Positions 40,084-48,950 of a DNA stretch of 64,000 nt are shown here, in pieces; position 1 is the first letter of the stretch, and the number at the start of each line of letters is the position of its first letter. Source of the DNA: Actinoplanes cyaneus (GTDB lineage Bacteria > Actinomycetota > Actinomycetes > Mycobacteriales > Micromonosporaceae); the NCBI RefSeq assembly GCF_016862095.1, contig NZ_BOMH01000066.1:62001-126000 (forward strand), written 5' to 3'. Below the pieces are notes generated by a model, which saw only the letters and a list, made by a program, of their open reading frames with translations, ran no database searches and was not told the DNA's origin. Both the position numbers and the translations under genes were made by a program.

Positions 40084-40616
40084 ACCTCGCGACCGACAAC
40101 GGCATGACCGGCGCCGCCCTGTTCGACCGGCTCGGCGAGCCCGGCCGGATGCGGCAACTCGCCGGCTACGACCTCTTCCACCCCGGTCTGCGCGACGCCC
40201 TCGACCGGATCGCCGCCCGCAGCGCGCAGCGCCTCGGCGCACCGGTGTCGATGGCCTCGGTCCTGCTGGACAGCGCGCAACTGGTCATCGGCCGGCACGG
40301 CGTGCCGGACGCCGGCGACGATCTGCAGGGCATCCCCGCGGAGTGGTCGCTGTGTGCCCACACCGTGCTGACCGGCCGCCCGTACCTGGTGGCCGACGGC
40401 GACGCCGACCCGCGGCACGCCGGCAATCCGATGCTCGCGCTGACCCACCTGCGCAGTTACGCCGGTGTGCCGCTGACCGACGGCAGCGGGCACGTCCTCG
40501 GGGCGCACTGCGTCCTGGAGGCCGCCCCGCGGCACTTCACCGACGCGGACCTCGCCGTCCTCACCGAGGGCGCGGCCGACATCATGCGCGTCCTGGAAGG
40601 CTATCGGGTCGATTAG
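40080..40616 (+). CDS. GAF-domain protein
   Basis: A 178-residue single GAF domain. RDALDRIAARSAQRLGAPVS is the first helix. MASVLLDSAQLVIGRHGVPD, IPAEWSLCAHTVLTGRPYLV and LRSYAGVPLTDGSGHVLGAH are typical GAF strands, with LCAHTV and CVLEAAP carrying Cys. No output domain is attached, so it is a stand-alone sensor, possibly redox- or ligand-binding, that would act by protein contact. ATG at 40080 overlaps the upstream stop. A terminator hairpin follows at 40627. Confidence 0.85.
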   Translation: MNLATDNGMTGAALFDRLGEPGRMRQLAGYDLFHPGLRDALDRIAARSAQRLGAPVSMASVLLDSAQLVIGRHGVPDAGDDLQGIPAEWSLCAHTVLTGRPYLVADGDADPRHAGNPMLALTHLRSYAGVPLTDGSGHVLGAHCVLEAAPRHFTDADLAVLTEGAADIMRVLEGYRVD

Positions 40617-40626
40617 GCGCTCGGCG

Positions 40627-40654
40627 GGTGCCCGCCGGTCGGCCGGCGGGCGCC
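40627..40654 (+). terminator. hairpin after the GAF gene
   Basis: GGTGCCCGCCGG (40627-40638), loop TCGG and CCGGCGGGCGCC (40643-40654) form a 12-bp stem with one wobble pair, 11 bases after the GAF stop. No T-run follows, as is common in high-GC actinobacteria. Confidence 0.75.
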
Positions 40655-40705
40655 GTGACGGGCACGTCAATTACTTGCACATTGAAGTTGTCCGGTCGTA
40701 CGGTT

Positions 40706-40723
40706 CACTTAACAGTTGAAGTG
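40706..40723. promoter_or_regulatory. short inverted repeat upstream of the LigB-type dioxygenase gene
   Basis: CACTT (40706-40710) and AAGTG (40719-40723) flank AACAGTTG. It lies 22-39 bases before the start, in an AT-richer segment. It could be a regulator site; no regulator gene adjoins it. Confidence 0.4.
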
Positions 40724-40744
40724 ATCGAGCGCCCGGGAGAGTCC

Positions 40745-41596
40745 ATGAACCCCGCCGTCCCCGCCGGTGCCTACGACGCACTGCTCGCCCGCGTGCTGCC
40801 GGAGGCACGCGACCACCGCGTCTGGGAGCCGGCCGACGGTCCGCTGCCCGCCCTGTTCGTCAGCCACGGCGCGCCGCCCACCCTCGACGACGCCCGCTGG
40901 CTCGACGACCTGTTCGCCTGGGGCCGATCCATGCCGAAACCGCGCGCCATCGTCGTCGTCTCCGCCCACTGGGAGAACGCTCCGGCCGCGCTGTCCGGCA
41001 CCGACGCGGGCACCCCGCTCTACTACGACTTCGGCGGGTTCCACCCGCGGTACTACACCTTGCCGTACGCGACGCCGGACGCCACCGCCCTGGCCCACCG
41101 GGTGGCCGGCACGCTGGGCTCGACCGGCCCGGTCCACCAGTTCACCGACCGGGGCCTCGACCACGGCGCGTTCATCCCGCTGATGGCGATGTACCCGGCC
41201 GCCGACGTGCCGGTCGTCCAGCTGTCGATGCCCAGCCTCGACCCGGAGGCGCTGCTCGCTCTCGGGCAGCGGCTGCGGGGCCTGCGCGACGAGGGGATCC
41301 TCGTCATCGGCTCCGGGTTCATGACGCACAGCTTCGCCGCGATGCGCAATCCCGCCCTGGCCGGCCACAACGCCGCCTTCGACGAGTGGGCCGCGGACAG
41401 CATCCGGCGCGGCGACATCGACGCGCTGGTCGACTACCGCGCCAAGGGGCCGGGTGCGCACGTCGCGCACCCCACCGCCGACCACTACGTTCCGCTGCTG
41501 CTCACCATGGGCGCCGCCAGTGATCCGACGACCGCGACCTCGGCCATCGAGCGGATCGTGTTCGGCAACTCGATCCGCTCGCTCCTGGTGCACTGA
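40745..41596 (+). CDS. LigB-type extradiol ring-cleavage dioxygenase (DODA-like)
   Basis: A 283-residue class III extradiol dioxygenase. Metal ligands appear in ALFVSHGAPP (His near residue 41) and IVVVSAHWENAPAAL (His near 79). Active-site His appear in FTDRGLDHGAFIPLMAMYP, then in AHVAHPTADHYVPLLLTMGA near the end. These are signatures of the 4,5-DOPA dioxygenase/LigB group, which opens catecholic rings. The substrate is unknown. ATG at 40745 has CCCGGGAGAG upstream; the long open frame before it overlaps the GAF gene and is not coding. The gene appears monocistronic. Confidence 0.9.
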   Translation: MNPAVPAGAYDALLARVLPEARDHRVWEPADGPLPALFVSHGAPPTLDDARWLDDLFAWGRSMPKPRAIVVVSAHWENAPAALSGTDAGTPLYYDFGGFHPRYYTLPYATPDATALAHRVAGTLGSTGPVHQFTDRGLDHGAFIPLMAMYPAADVPVVQLSMPSLDPEALLALGQRLRGLRDEGILVIGSGFMTHSFAAMRNPALAGHNAAFDEWAADSIRRGDIDALVDYRAKGPGAHVAHPTADHYVPLLLTMGAASDPTTATSAIERIVFGNSIRSLLVH

Positions 41597-41665
41597 CACC
41601 CGGGGGTCGCGCGCTCGACGGCGTACGCCAATCGGGCCTGATGATTCTGATCGGTTCGCCGGTGG

Positions 41666-44600
41666 TCATCCCAGGCGGAACCGCTGGGCGGCGCTGCCGT
41701 TGCAGTCGTAGATCTGCAGCAGGTCGCCGGGCTGCTGCTTGTTGCCGGTGTCGTCGAGGCAGCGGCCGGACTGGGCGTTGAAGAGGGTGCCGTCGGCGCG
41801 GCTGACCCACTTCTGCGAGCCGCTGCCGTTGCAGTCGAACAGCTGGACCGGGGTGCCGTTGGTGGTGCCGGCGTTGCTGACGTCGAGGCATTTGCCGAAC
41901 ACCCGGAGGGTGGCGTCGCCCGGGGTGGACCAGCGTTGGGCGTCGGTGCCGTTGCAGGTGAACAGCTGCGCCGCGGAGGCGGAGGACGGGTCGGCGTCGA
42001 CGATGTCGGCGCACAGCCCGCCGGGGCCGGTGATCGGGCCGGGCGGCAGCTGCCAGAGCTGACCGTCGGTGCCGGCGCAGTCGTAGAGCTGCAGTTGCAC
42101 GGCCCCGGGCGTGCGGTTGGAGCCGGGCACGTCGAGGCAGCGCCCGGACGCGGGGTTCAGCAGGCTGCCGTCGGCCCGCCGCGTCCACGACTGGCCGGCG
42201 GCGCCGGTGCACGCCGCGATGGTGACCGCCGCGGTGTTGCCGGTGCCGGTCGTGTTCAGGCAGCGGCTCAGCACGCGCACGGTGTTGTCGCTCCCGTAAC
42301 CGATCTGCTGCGCGGCGCTGTGGTTGCAGGTGTACACCTGGACCGGCTGACCGTCGGCCGCCACTCCCCCGCGTACGTCCAGGCACAAACCGCCGACGCC
42401 GAGCACCTCACCGGTGGCCGGGTTGTCGGCGGCCGAGCCGCTCAGCGTGACGGTGTGCGCGGAGCCTGCCGGGAGGTTCGCGGTGGTGACGGTGACGGTG
42501 CGGCTGTTCCGGTTGTACGCCCACGCCGTCTCCGGCACCTGCACGCCGTCGACCAGGACGGCGGCGGGCGCCCCGCTGTTGGCGACCCGCAAGGTGTAGG
42601 CGCGGGCGGCCGGCGCGCCCGGGAAGCTGCCTGCAGTGGCGCCGACGGTGAACGTGCGGGTGCCGTCCGCCCAGGACAGCGGCGTGGTGGTGGACGGCCC
42701 GCTGCCCTCACCCGCGTCGGCGTACAGGGAGAAGGTTCCGTCGGCCCCGGCCGCGACCGTGACGGTGAGCTTGCTCGCGACGCTCTCCTTCTGACCGTGC
42801 ACGTAGTCGGTGCGGGCGGGCACCAGGCCACCGGCCCGGACGAGCACCGGCATCCGGGACAGCGGCGCGGTCATCGTGACGGTCGCCGGCCCGGTCCAGC
42901 TCGCGCCGGTGAAGTAATCGGTCCAGGTGCCCGGCGGCACCCACACCGGCACCGAGCCGTTGCCGGCCGCGTCGTTCGGCGTGACGATCGGCGCGACCAG
43001 CAGGTTGTCGCCGTAGAGATACTCGCCGGTCGCGCTGTAGGCGGCTTCCTGACCGGGAAACTCCAGATACATCGGCCGTACGATCGGCAGGCCGTTCTGA
43101 CTCGCCTGACGCGCCGTCGTGTACGTGTAGGGCACCAGCGCCTCCCGCAGCCGCAGGAACTTCTGCGCGCTCGCCTGGGCCGCTCCGGGGTAGTCCCACG
43201 GGAGCCGGTCGCCGTGGTCGGAGTGCATCCGGTCGACCGGCTGGAACGTGCCGAACTGCATCCACCGCGCGTACAGGTCGTCGGCGAGGTGCCCGCCGTG
43301 GAAACCGCCCAGGTCGTGGGTGACGTTGGAGAGCCCGGCGGCTGCCTCCGCGGCGGTGAACCGCACCTCGTAGGCCAGGGTGTCCCACGTCGAGTAGGTG
43401 TCCCCGGTGAACGCCAGCGTGTTGCGCCGTTCCGACCAGGGGCCGAGCGCGAAGTTGCTGGCGTCGAGGCTGCCGTGCTCGGTGCCGCCGATCCGGCTGA
43501 ACGCGAAACCGCGCAGGCCACGGGCGGTGTCATGGTCGGCGTACGCCTGGTTGATCAGATTGTCCGGCGCCACGTGCGGGTTCGAGGCGATCGACGAGCC
43601 GCAGCCGCCGCAGTAGTCCAGCCACCAGTTGCGGACGCCCTGCTGCTCGAACGGCGTGTGCAGGCTCTGGTACGCGCTCAGGTGCGCCGGGTTGGACCAG
43701 TCGAAGTAGTGGGTGTGCCCGTCCGGCTGCACCGGCAGCCCACCGGCCGCCGCGTTCGCCGCCGGGAATCGCGGGTCGCTCGCGTCGATCGCGGGGTGGA
43801 TGTTGAAGCTGGTGTCGAGGTTCAGCTGCTTCGTCCAGGTCAGGAACGCCTGCGGATCGGGGAACAGGTCGGTGTTCCAGTTCCAGCCGTCCCACTGCAC
43901 CGGCTTCTTCCAGTCGGTGTCCACGACCAGCCAGTCCAGGGGCGTGAAGTTCCTGCGGAACGCGGGCAGCACGGTGTTCTGGTAGTCGGACGTGCTGTAC
44001 CCCCAGAAACGGGAGAACCAGACGCCGTACGCGGTCTGGGGCAGCAGTTTCGCCGGGCCGGTCAGCGCGTTGAGGTCGGCGAGGGCCTGCTTGTAGTTCT
44101 GGCCGTACCCGAAGAAGTAGCCGTCCTGGTAGGGCTGGGCGCCGTGGCCCGGCCGGTCGCCGACCGTGTGGTTCGCGCTCAGCAGCGCGGTGCGGGTGTC
44201 GTCGAGCAGGTACCAGCCGCCGCGGTTCAGCACGCCCGGGTGCAGCGCGTTCGCGTCCGGCAGGCCGTTCGGCAGGTTGTCCAGCGAGCGGTACCAGCCG
44301 CCGAGCTGGCTGGCCGGGCCGGCGCCGTAACCGGTGGTGCGCAGGTCCGTGGCCGGCCCCGGATAGGTCGTGCTCGTGGCGGGCAGGACCGCGAGGCTGT
44401 CGAGGTTGACCCGGCCCGAGTCGGCGGCGTCGCGCGCGACGTCGATCGTGTTGACACCCGCCCGCAGCGCCACCGTGACCGAGGCGGTCGACCAGGTGTC
44501 CCAGGAGGCGGTCGGCGGCAGATTGAACCGCGGCCCGGTCGCGCCGTTGACGTGCGCGGTCAGGGTCCGGGTCGTGGACTGGTTGTCGCTGCCGACGGCG

Positions 44601-45202
44601 TTGGCGTATCGCAGCGCGAGCCGCCACGTGCCGGCCGTGGGCACGTCCACGTCGTACCGCACGCCGCTACCGGTGCTCTCGAACCCGCCGGCGAACCCGG
44701 TGCCGGTGTGGCCCTGGTGGTCGTAGGCGGGGGTCACTCCGCCGGTGAAGAGCGCGTTCTCCCCCTCGCACGACGTCGACGCCGGGCAGTAGGACGGATA
44801 GACCGGGCGTGCGGTGACGCCCGTCGCGGTGATCGCCACGCTGAGGTTGGCAGCGGTGAACGGGCCGCTGTTCTGCTTGTACCGCAGGGTCAGCGCGCTG
44901 GTCCGGATCTCGCGGAACCCGTCGGCGGTCACCGACGTGGTGTAGGCGGGTGCGGTGAACGCCCGGTTGACCACGTTGAAGGTGGTGGCGTCGGTGAAGG
45001 CGCCGTCACCGGCGTACTGCATGCGGATCAGCGTCGGGGTGAGCACCTCGAACCGGGCGGCACCGTCCGTCACCGCCGCGGCCGCGGCCGCCGTCGCGGT
45101 TGCCGTCGCTGTTGCCGGAGGTGCCACGACGGCGATCGTGGCGGCCAGGGTGAGCGCGAGAACCGCTGCCGAACGCCGGAAGGGTGAAGCCGGAACCCAC
45201 AT
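41666..45202 (-). CDS. secreted GH31-family alpha-glycosidase with ricin-type lectin domains
   Basis: A 1178-residue secreted enzyme. Signal peptide at residues 1-35 (AAVLALTLAATIAVVAPPATA). An N-terminal GH31 beta-sandwich is interrupted at about 165-285 by a CBM35/CBM6-like module (AGTWRLALRYANAVGSDNQS). The catalytic barrel has LDWLVVDTDWKKPVQWDGWN, the nucleophile Asp in NWWLDYCGG (near 527) and the acid/base Asp in FTGDTYSTWD (near 600). C-terminal beta-domains are followed by tandem ricin B-like trefoils (about 900-1178) with repeated Cys and Q-x-W motifs (DGQLWQLPPG, AQRWSTPGDA, GSQKWVSRADG, SAAQRFRLG). It probably cleaves alpha-glucosides or xylosides from polysaccharide. ATG at 45202 has GAGGTG upstream. 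Confidence 0.9.
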   Translation of the reverse strand: MWVPASPFRRSAAVLALTLAATIAVVAPPATATATATAAAAAAVTDGAARFEVLTPTLIRMQYAGDGAFTDATTFNVVNRAFTAPAYTTSVTADGFREIRTSALTLRYKQNSGPFTAANLSVAITATGVTARPVYPSYCPASTSCEGENALFTGGVTPAYDHQGHTGTGFAGGFESTGSGVRYDVDVPTAGTWRLALRYANAVGSDNQSTTRTLTAHVNGATGPRFNLPPTASWDTWSTASVTVALRAGVNTIDVARDAADSGRVNLDSLAVLPATSTTYPGPATDLRTTGYGAGPASQLGGWYRSLDNLPNGLPDANALHPGVLNRGGWYLLDDTRTALLSANHTVGDRPGHGAQPYQDGYFFGYGQNYKQALADLNALTGPAKLLPQTAYGVWFSRFWGYSTSDYQNTVLPAFRRNFTPLDWLVVDTDWKKPVQWDGWNWNTDLFPDPQAFLTWTKQLNLDTSFNIHPAIDASDPRFPAANAAAGGLPVQPDGHTHYFDWSNPAHLSAYQSLHTPFEQQGVRNWWLDYCGGCGSSIASNPHVAPDNLINQAYADHDTARGLRGFAFSRIGGTEHGSLDASNFALGPWSERRNTLAFTGDTYSTWDTLAYEVRFTAAEAAAGLSNVTHDLGGFHGGHLADDLYARWMQFGTFQPVDRMHSDHGDRLPWDYPGAAQASAQKFLRLREALVPYTYTTARQASQNGLPIVRPMYLEFPGQEAAYSATGEYLYGDNLLVAPIVTPNDAAGNGSVPVWVPPGTWTDYFTGASWTGPATVTMTAPLSRMPVLVRAGGLVPARTDYVHGQKESVASKLTVTVAAGADGTFSLYADAGEGSGPSTTTPLSWADGTRTFTVGATAGSFPGAPAARAYTLRVANSGAPAAVLVDGVQVPETAWAYNRNSRTVTVTTANLPAGSAHTVTLSGSAADNPATGEVLGVGGLCLDVRGGVAADGQPVQVYTCNHSAAQQIGYGSDNTVRVLSRCLNTTGTGNTAAVTIAACTGAAGQSWTRRADGSLLNPASGRCLDVPGSNRTPGAVQLQLYDCAGTDGQLWQLPPGPITGPGGLCADIVDADPSSASAAQLFTCNGTDAQRWSTPGDATLRVFGKCLDVSNAGTTNGTPVQLFDCNGSGSQKWVSRADGTLFNAQSGRCLDDTGNKQQPGDLLQIYDCNGSAAQRFRLG

Positions 45203-45299
45203 GTGCACCTCGCACGACTCGATCCACCTCCCCGCATCCAATCACCATCATCGATACTTGTAAACAATGCTTACGGTTTCGCCCTCGGCCGCAAAGGAT

Positions 45300-46199
45300 T
45301 CACGCGGCAGGCGGATCGAGGGGATCGAGGTGGGCGATCAGGGCGGCCAGATCCCGGCGACGGGAATCGGCCGGCCACGTGGCCCACGTCCGCCGGATCA
45401 GCGGAGAGCCGACCAACGGTGTCCACAGCACGCCGGCCGGCAAGGGCTGGGACCAGTCGCGCGGCGCGAACGCGAAGGCCTGACCGGAGCTGACCGCCGC
45501 GAACTTCACCTCCGCGATCAGGAACTGCCCGGGTGGCACCGCCGGGCCCGGATCCACGCCGTGACTGCGCAGCACGGCGTTGACCTCGTCGAACCAGGGC
45601 GGACTGTCGGCCCTCGCGAACGCCAGCCAGTCGAGACCGGCGAGCTTCTCCAGCCGTACGCCGGCGGAATCCGATCTCTGATCGGAAGCGGACAGCAGGA
45701 CGCCCAGCGGCTCCTCCACCACCAGCATCGCGTCGAAGTCGCTGTCCATTGGGTGCGAGCGCAGCAGGCCGAGCTCCAGGTCGCCGTCGCGCAGCGCGTC
45801 GAGTTGGGCGGCGGAGGTGAGGTGGCGGACCTCGGTGCGGGTCCGCGGATGCGACCCGGCGAGCGCCGCGAAGGCACTCGGCAGCAGGCCGGGAGGCAGT
45901 TCCAGCGGTACGCCGACCCGCAGTCGCGTGTCGGCGCTCAGCGCGAACCGGCCGACCGCGGACAGCGCCTGCTCGTAGCGGGCCAGGACCGCCCGTGCCT
46001 CGCCGGCCAGCACCACGCCCGCCTCGGTGAGCCGCACCCCGGTGCTGCTGCGTTCCAGCAACTCCACGCCGACCTGCTGCTCCAGGGCGGCCACCGTCTG
46101 CGACACGGCCGGCTGGCTCACCCGAAGCCGGCGGGCCGCACCGGAGAGGCTGCCCCGTTCGGCGATGGCCAGAAAGACCCTGAACTCGCGGAGATCCAT
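45300..46199 (-). CDS. LysR-family transcriptional regulator
   Basis: A 299-residue regulator. The N-terminal winged helix is DLREFRVFLAIAERGSLSGA, ARRLRVSQPAVSQTVAALEQ and VGVELLERSSTGVRLTEAG. The effector domain begins RLRVGVPLELPPGLLPSAFA near residue 92. ATG at 46199 starts directly at the DNA-binding helix. It is divergent from a short-chain dehydrogenase gene now carrying a frameshift, with a LysR-box-like palindrome between them. The gene ends 97 bases before the GH31 gene on the same strand, but a functional link to it is not evident. Confidence 0.9.
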   Translation of the reverse strand: MDLREFRVFLAIAERGSLSGAARRLRVSQPAVSQTVAALEQQVGVELLERSSTGVRLTEAGVVLAGEARAVLARYEQALSAVGRFALSADTRLRVGVPLELPPGLLPSAFAALAGSHPRTRTEVRHLTSAAQLDALRDGDLELGLLRSHPMDSDFDAMLVVEEPLGVLLSASDQRSDSAGVRLEKLAGLDWLAFARADSPPWFDEVNAVLRSHGVDPGPAVPPGQFLIAEVKFAAVSSGQAFAFAPRDWSQPLPAGVLWTPLVGSPLIRRTWATWPADSRRRDLAALIAHLDPLDPPAA

Positions 46200-46235
46200 C
46201 CGAGCATCGCACCACATCGCCCCTGATGGGGGCCG

Positions 46236-46250
46236 ATAAGGAGGGCTTAT
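46236..46250. promoter_or_regulatory. LysR-box-like palindrome
   Basis: ATAAG (46236-46240), GAGGG and CTTAT (46246-46250) form a 15-bp palindrome that contains the T-N11-A pattern. It lies 37 bases before the LysR start and 90 before the SDR start. Confidence 0.55.
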
Positions 46251-46339
46251 GGCGGACGGGATGGGCACGCCGGGCCGCGATGCTTACACCTTCCGCGAGC
46301 CCCGCCACCGGGGCCGCGGGACAGAGAAGGTGTACGAAC

Positions 46340-47085
46340 ATGGCAACTGCACTATCCGGCAGGACAGCCCTGATCACCGGCGGCAACAGCGGCATCGGGC
46401 GGGCCACCGCGGTGGCGCTGGCCGCACAGGGCGCCACCGTGGTGATCGCCGGGCGGGACGCGGACCGCGGCGAACGGGCGGTGCGGGAGATCGAGCAGGC
46501 CGGGGGCACGGCGTACTTCGTCGCGGCCACCCTGGACGGCGAGCGGTCCGCACGGGCGCTGGCGGCCACCGCGGAACAACTCGCCGGGCCGATCGACATC
46601 CTGGTCAACAGTGCCGGGGTGTTCCCGTTCGGGCCGACCGGGAACACCACCGAGGAGCAGTTCGAGCAGGTCTACGCGCTGAACGTGAAAGCGCCGTACT
46701 TCCTGGTCGCCGAACTGGCGCCGCGAATGGCGGCCCGCGGTCACGGCGCGATCGTCAACGTGACCACGATGGTCGCCGAGTTCGGCATGGCGGGCATGGC
46801 GCTGTACGGCTCGAGCAAGGCCGCCGTCGGGCTGCTGACCCGGTCGTGGGCCGCCGAGTTCGGTCCCAGCGGCGTGCGGGTCAACGCGGTCAGCCCGGGC
46901 CCGACCCGTACCGAGGGAACCGCCGCGCTCGGCGAGGGGCTGGGTGACCTTGCCGCGGCCGCGCCCGCGGGCCGGCCGCGGCTCCCGAGGAGGTGGCCGC
47001 GGCGATCGTCTTCCTGGCCGGGGACGAGGCGTCCTTCATGCACGGCGCGGTCGTGCCGGTCGACGGCGGACGCACCGCGGTCTGA
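46340..47085 (+). pseudogene. short-chain dehydrogenase/reductase with one-base frameshift
   Basis: From ATG at 46340 the frame encodes a classical SDR: the TGxxxGIG motif in ALITGGNSGIGRATAVALAA, NSAG in DILVNSAGVFPFG, catalytic Ser/Tyr/Lys in VTTMVAEFGMAGMALYGSSK, and VNAVSPGPTRTEG. Near 46971-46980 (GCCGGCCGCG) the frame slips. One base further, the proper ending continues as [20 protein letters not shown] and ends [13 protein letters not shown] before TGA at 47083-47085. The uninterrupted frame instead runs on with Arg-rich sequence. Total length is one base short of a multiple of three. Either a real mutation or a sequencing error in a GC run. LysR neighbour likely regulates it. Confidence 0.75.
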
Positions 47086-47095
47086 CCGCGACCGG

Positions 47096-47153
47096 GGCCT
47101 CGGCCCCCGTGTCCGTCGTCATGGGCAGGACGACGGACACGGGGCCGGAGGCC
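47096..47153. terminator. long bidirectional terminator hairpin
   Basis: GTGTCCGTCGTC (47109-47120) pairs perfectly with GACGACGGACAC (47129-47140). The stem extends outward through GGCC/CCCC blocks to GGCCTC and GAGGCC at 47096 and 47148 with small bulges. It sits between the SDR stop and the stop of the convergent gene at 47154. Confidence 0.8.
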
Positions 47154-48812
47154 TCAGCGCGCGTACGCCTCCAGGGTGGAGAGCTGCCCCGCCGGCCAGC
47201 CGGAGTTCGCGGTGAAGGTGACCCGCAGATAGCGGATCGTCGACGCCGGGAAGGTGACCGTCACCGTGTTGCCCGAGGCCGGGTCGAAGCCGCGCCCGGC
47301 GGCAGCCGACAGCGTGTCGAACGAGGACCCGGTCGTGCCGCCGGACACCGCGAGGGTCTGACTGCGCGCACCCCACGCCGGTGGCAGTCCGAGCACCACC
47401 CGCCCGACCGGGACCACCGAGCCCAGGTCGACCTGGATCCACTGCGGGAAGGCGTTGTTGGTGCTCTCCCAGTAGGTGCCGGCATCACCGTCGACAGCGT
47501 TGCCCGGGCCGTAGACCTGGGTGTATCCGCTGGTCGACGTGCCTCGGCCACGAGCCAGGTCGGTGTTCGGCGGCGTCGTGGTCACCGTCGGCGGGGTCGG
47601 CCGGACGGCGGTGAGCGCCAACTGCCCCTTGAGCATCCGCCCCGCGTCGGCGGTGATCCGCAGGTAGTAGTCGGCGGAGCAGAACGTGCCGTCCTCGTCG
47701 AGCGCGCGGATGCCGGTGCCGGCCGGCACGGACGCGGCCGTCTCGGCGGTCTTGGCGATCTGGTTGCCCTCGTTGTATTCGTCGAACATCGAGACGTACA
47801 GGCCCTGGGCGCCGAGCCGGATCATGTTGTAGACGCTGCGCCAGTAGAAGTCGCCGTGCCTCCGGTGCCCGGCCGACAGGTCACCCGGCAGGACGCAGGG
47901 CTGGTAGTCGATACCGTGCGCGGTGCAGTCGGCCTGGTCGGCGGTGTTGACGTTGGCGTAGAACCAGTCCAGTCCGGCCAGGTCACCGGTGCGCCCGACC
48001 ATCCACGGCGAGATCATGTCGAAGGCGTGGTAGACGTCGAGATACCCGGCGCGGCTGTCGTTCCTGCCCTCGCGCCAATAGGTGGGGACGCCACCGATGA
48101 CGTAGCAGCCCTGCGCCTTGAACCAGGTGATCACGTCGAGGCAGGCGGCCGGGGTGAAGGCGTGGTTCTCGTCGGCGAAGCCGAAACCCCAGACGCAGAC
48201 GACCGGTTTGCCGTTCTGCCGGGCATAGGCGCCGGACGCGGCGTGCGCCGACATCCTGGTGAGCCAGTCGGTCTTGATCTCCGCCTGCATGGTCGCCCAG
48301 CCGCTGACGTCGTACATGAGGTAGAACTTGCGGCCGGTGCGCTCGGCCGCGGCCCGAACCTTCTGCGCCATCGCGTCCCGGGTCGGGCCCTCGTCGCCGA
48401 ACGGGTTGAACCGCTGCAGCGCCGCGGTGTCGATGCCGTAGGTCCGCATCCAGTCGAAGTGGGTGTCCACCGTCTGCTGGTCGTAGGAGGAGAAGAGCGC
48501 GGCCGGCTGCCCGCCGCCGAGATTCGGGTACGCCGTCGGATAGGTGTGCGTGTAGTCGCGGACGTCCGGCCAGGACACGATCGTCGTGTTGCCCGGTGAT
48601 GGCGGCTGGAAGCGGTCACGGCTCCAGTGCCACCAGCCGCCGATCGGGGCCGCGTCGCCCGGGCAGGCGAACCAGCCCTGATACCCGACGGTGATCTTGC
48701 CGACGACGTCGCCGGCGGGGGAAACCGCCCGCGCGGGCGAGGCGCCGGCGAGGACAGCGGCGGGAGGTGCGAGCGCGGCGGCAGACAGCAACGTGCGCCG
48801 GGAAACAGCCAT
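47154..48812 (-). CDS. secreted GH71/GH99-like glycoside hydrolase with discoidin (F5/8 C) domain
   Basis: A 552-residue exported protein. A Tat-type signal (AVSRRTLLSAAALAPPAAVL, cleavage near ARA at about residue 30) is followed by a TIM-barrel-like region: KITVGYQGWFACPGDAAPIG, GWWHWSRDRF, GIDTAALQRFNP, YLMYDVSGWA, PVVCVWGFGFADE and YVSMFDEYNEGNQ. This matches proteins often labelled xylosidase/arabinosidase and related to GH99/GH71 barrels. From about 430 a discoidin-type carbohydrate-binding domain follows (DLARGRGTSTSGYTQVYGPG, GTYWESTNNAFPQWIQVDLG). The glycan is unknown. ATG at 48812 is fixed by the signal peptide. It neighbours a sugar-binding lipoprotein gene on the same strand, 138 bp upstream. 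Confidence 0.82.
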   Translation of the reverse strand: MAVSRRTLLSAAALAPPAAVLAGASPARAVSPAGDVVGKITVGYQGWFACPGDAAPIGGWWHWSRDRFQPPSPGNTTIVSWPDVRDYTHTYPTAYPNLGGGQPAALFSSYDQQTVDTHFDWMRTYGIDTAALQRFNPFGDEGPTRDAMAQKVRAAAERTGRKFYLMYDVSGWATMQAEIKTDWLTRMSAHAASGAYARQNGKPVVCVWGFGFADENHAFTPAACLDVITWFKAQGCYVIGGVPTYWREGRNDSRAGYLDVYHAFDMISPWMVGRTGDLAGLDWFYANVNTADQADCTAHGIDYQPCVLPGDLSAGHRRHGDFYWRSVYNMIRLGAQGLYVSMFDEYNEGNQIAKTAETAASVPAGTGIRALDEDGTFCSADYYLRITADAGRMLKGQLALTAVRPTPPTVTTTPPNTDLARGRGTSTSGYTQVYGPGNAVDGDAGTYWESTNNAFPQWIQVDLGSVVPVGRVVLGLPPAWGARSQTLAVSGGTTGSSFDTLSAAAGRGFDPASGNTVTVTFPASTIRYLRVTFTANSGWPAGQLSTLEAYAR

Positions 48813-48950
48813 GGGGACTCCTGGACGGCCGGGTGGGGGAATGGATCGATGGCCATCGTGGCAGCGCCGGACACATGTACGCAATAGTTGAATCGGTCTT
48901 TGCAAGATTGAGTCACGACTGTGAAAATCCGGCACGGAACCGGTGGCCGG

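Noticed and set aside
41936-45187. 1083-codon plus-strand open frame antisense to the GH31 gene
   Set aside because: The opposite strand encodes an intact GH31 enzyme with catalytic residues and lectin domains; the long frame is of Arg/Gly/Val composition with no domain.
45242-45299. GTAAGCATTGTTTAC before the GH31 gene as a LacI-type operator
   Set aside because: Arms are only four bases and the CG centre is missing.
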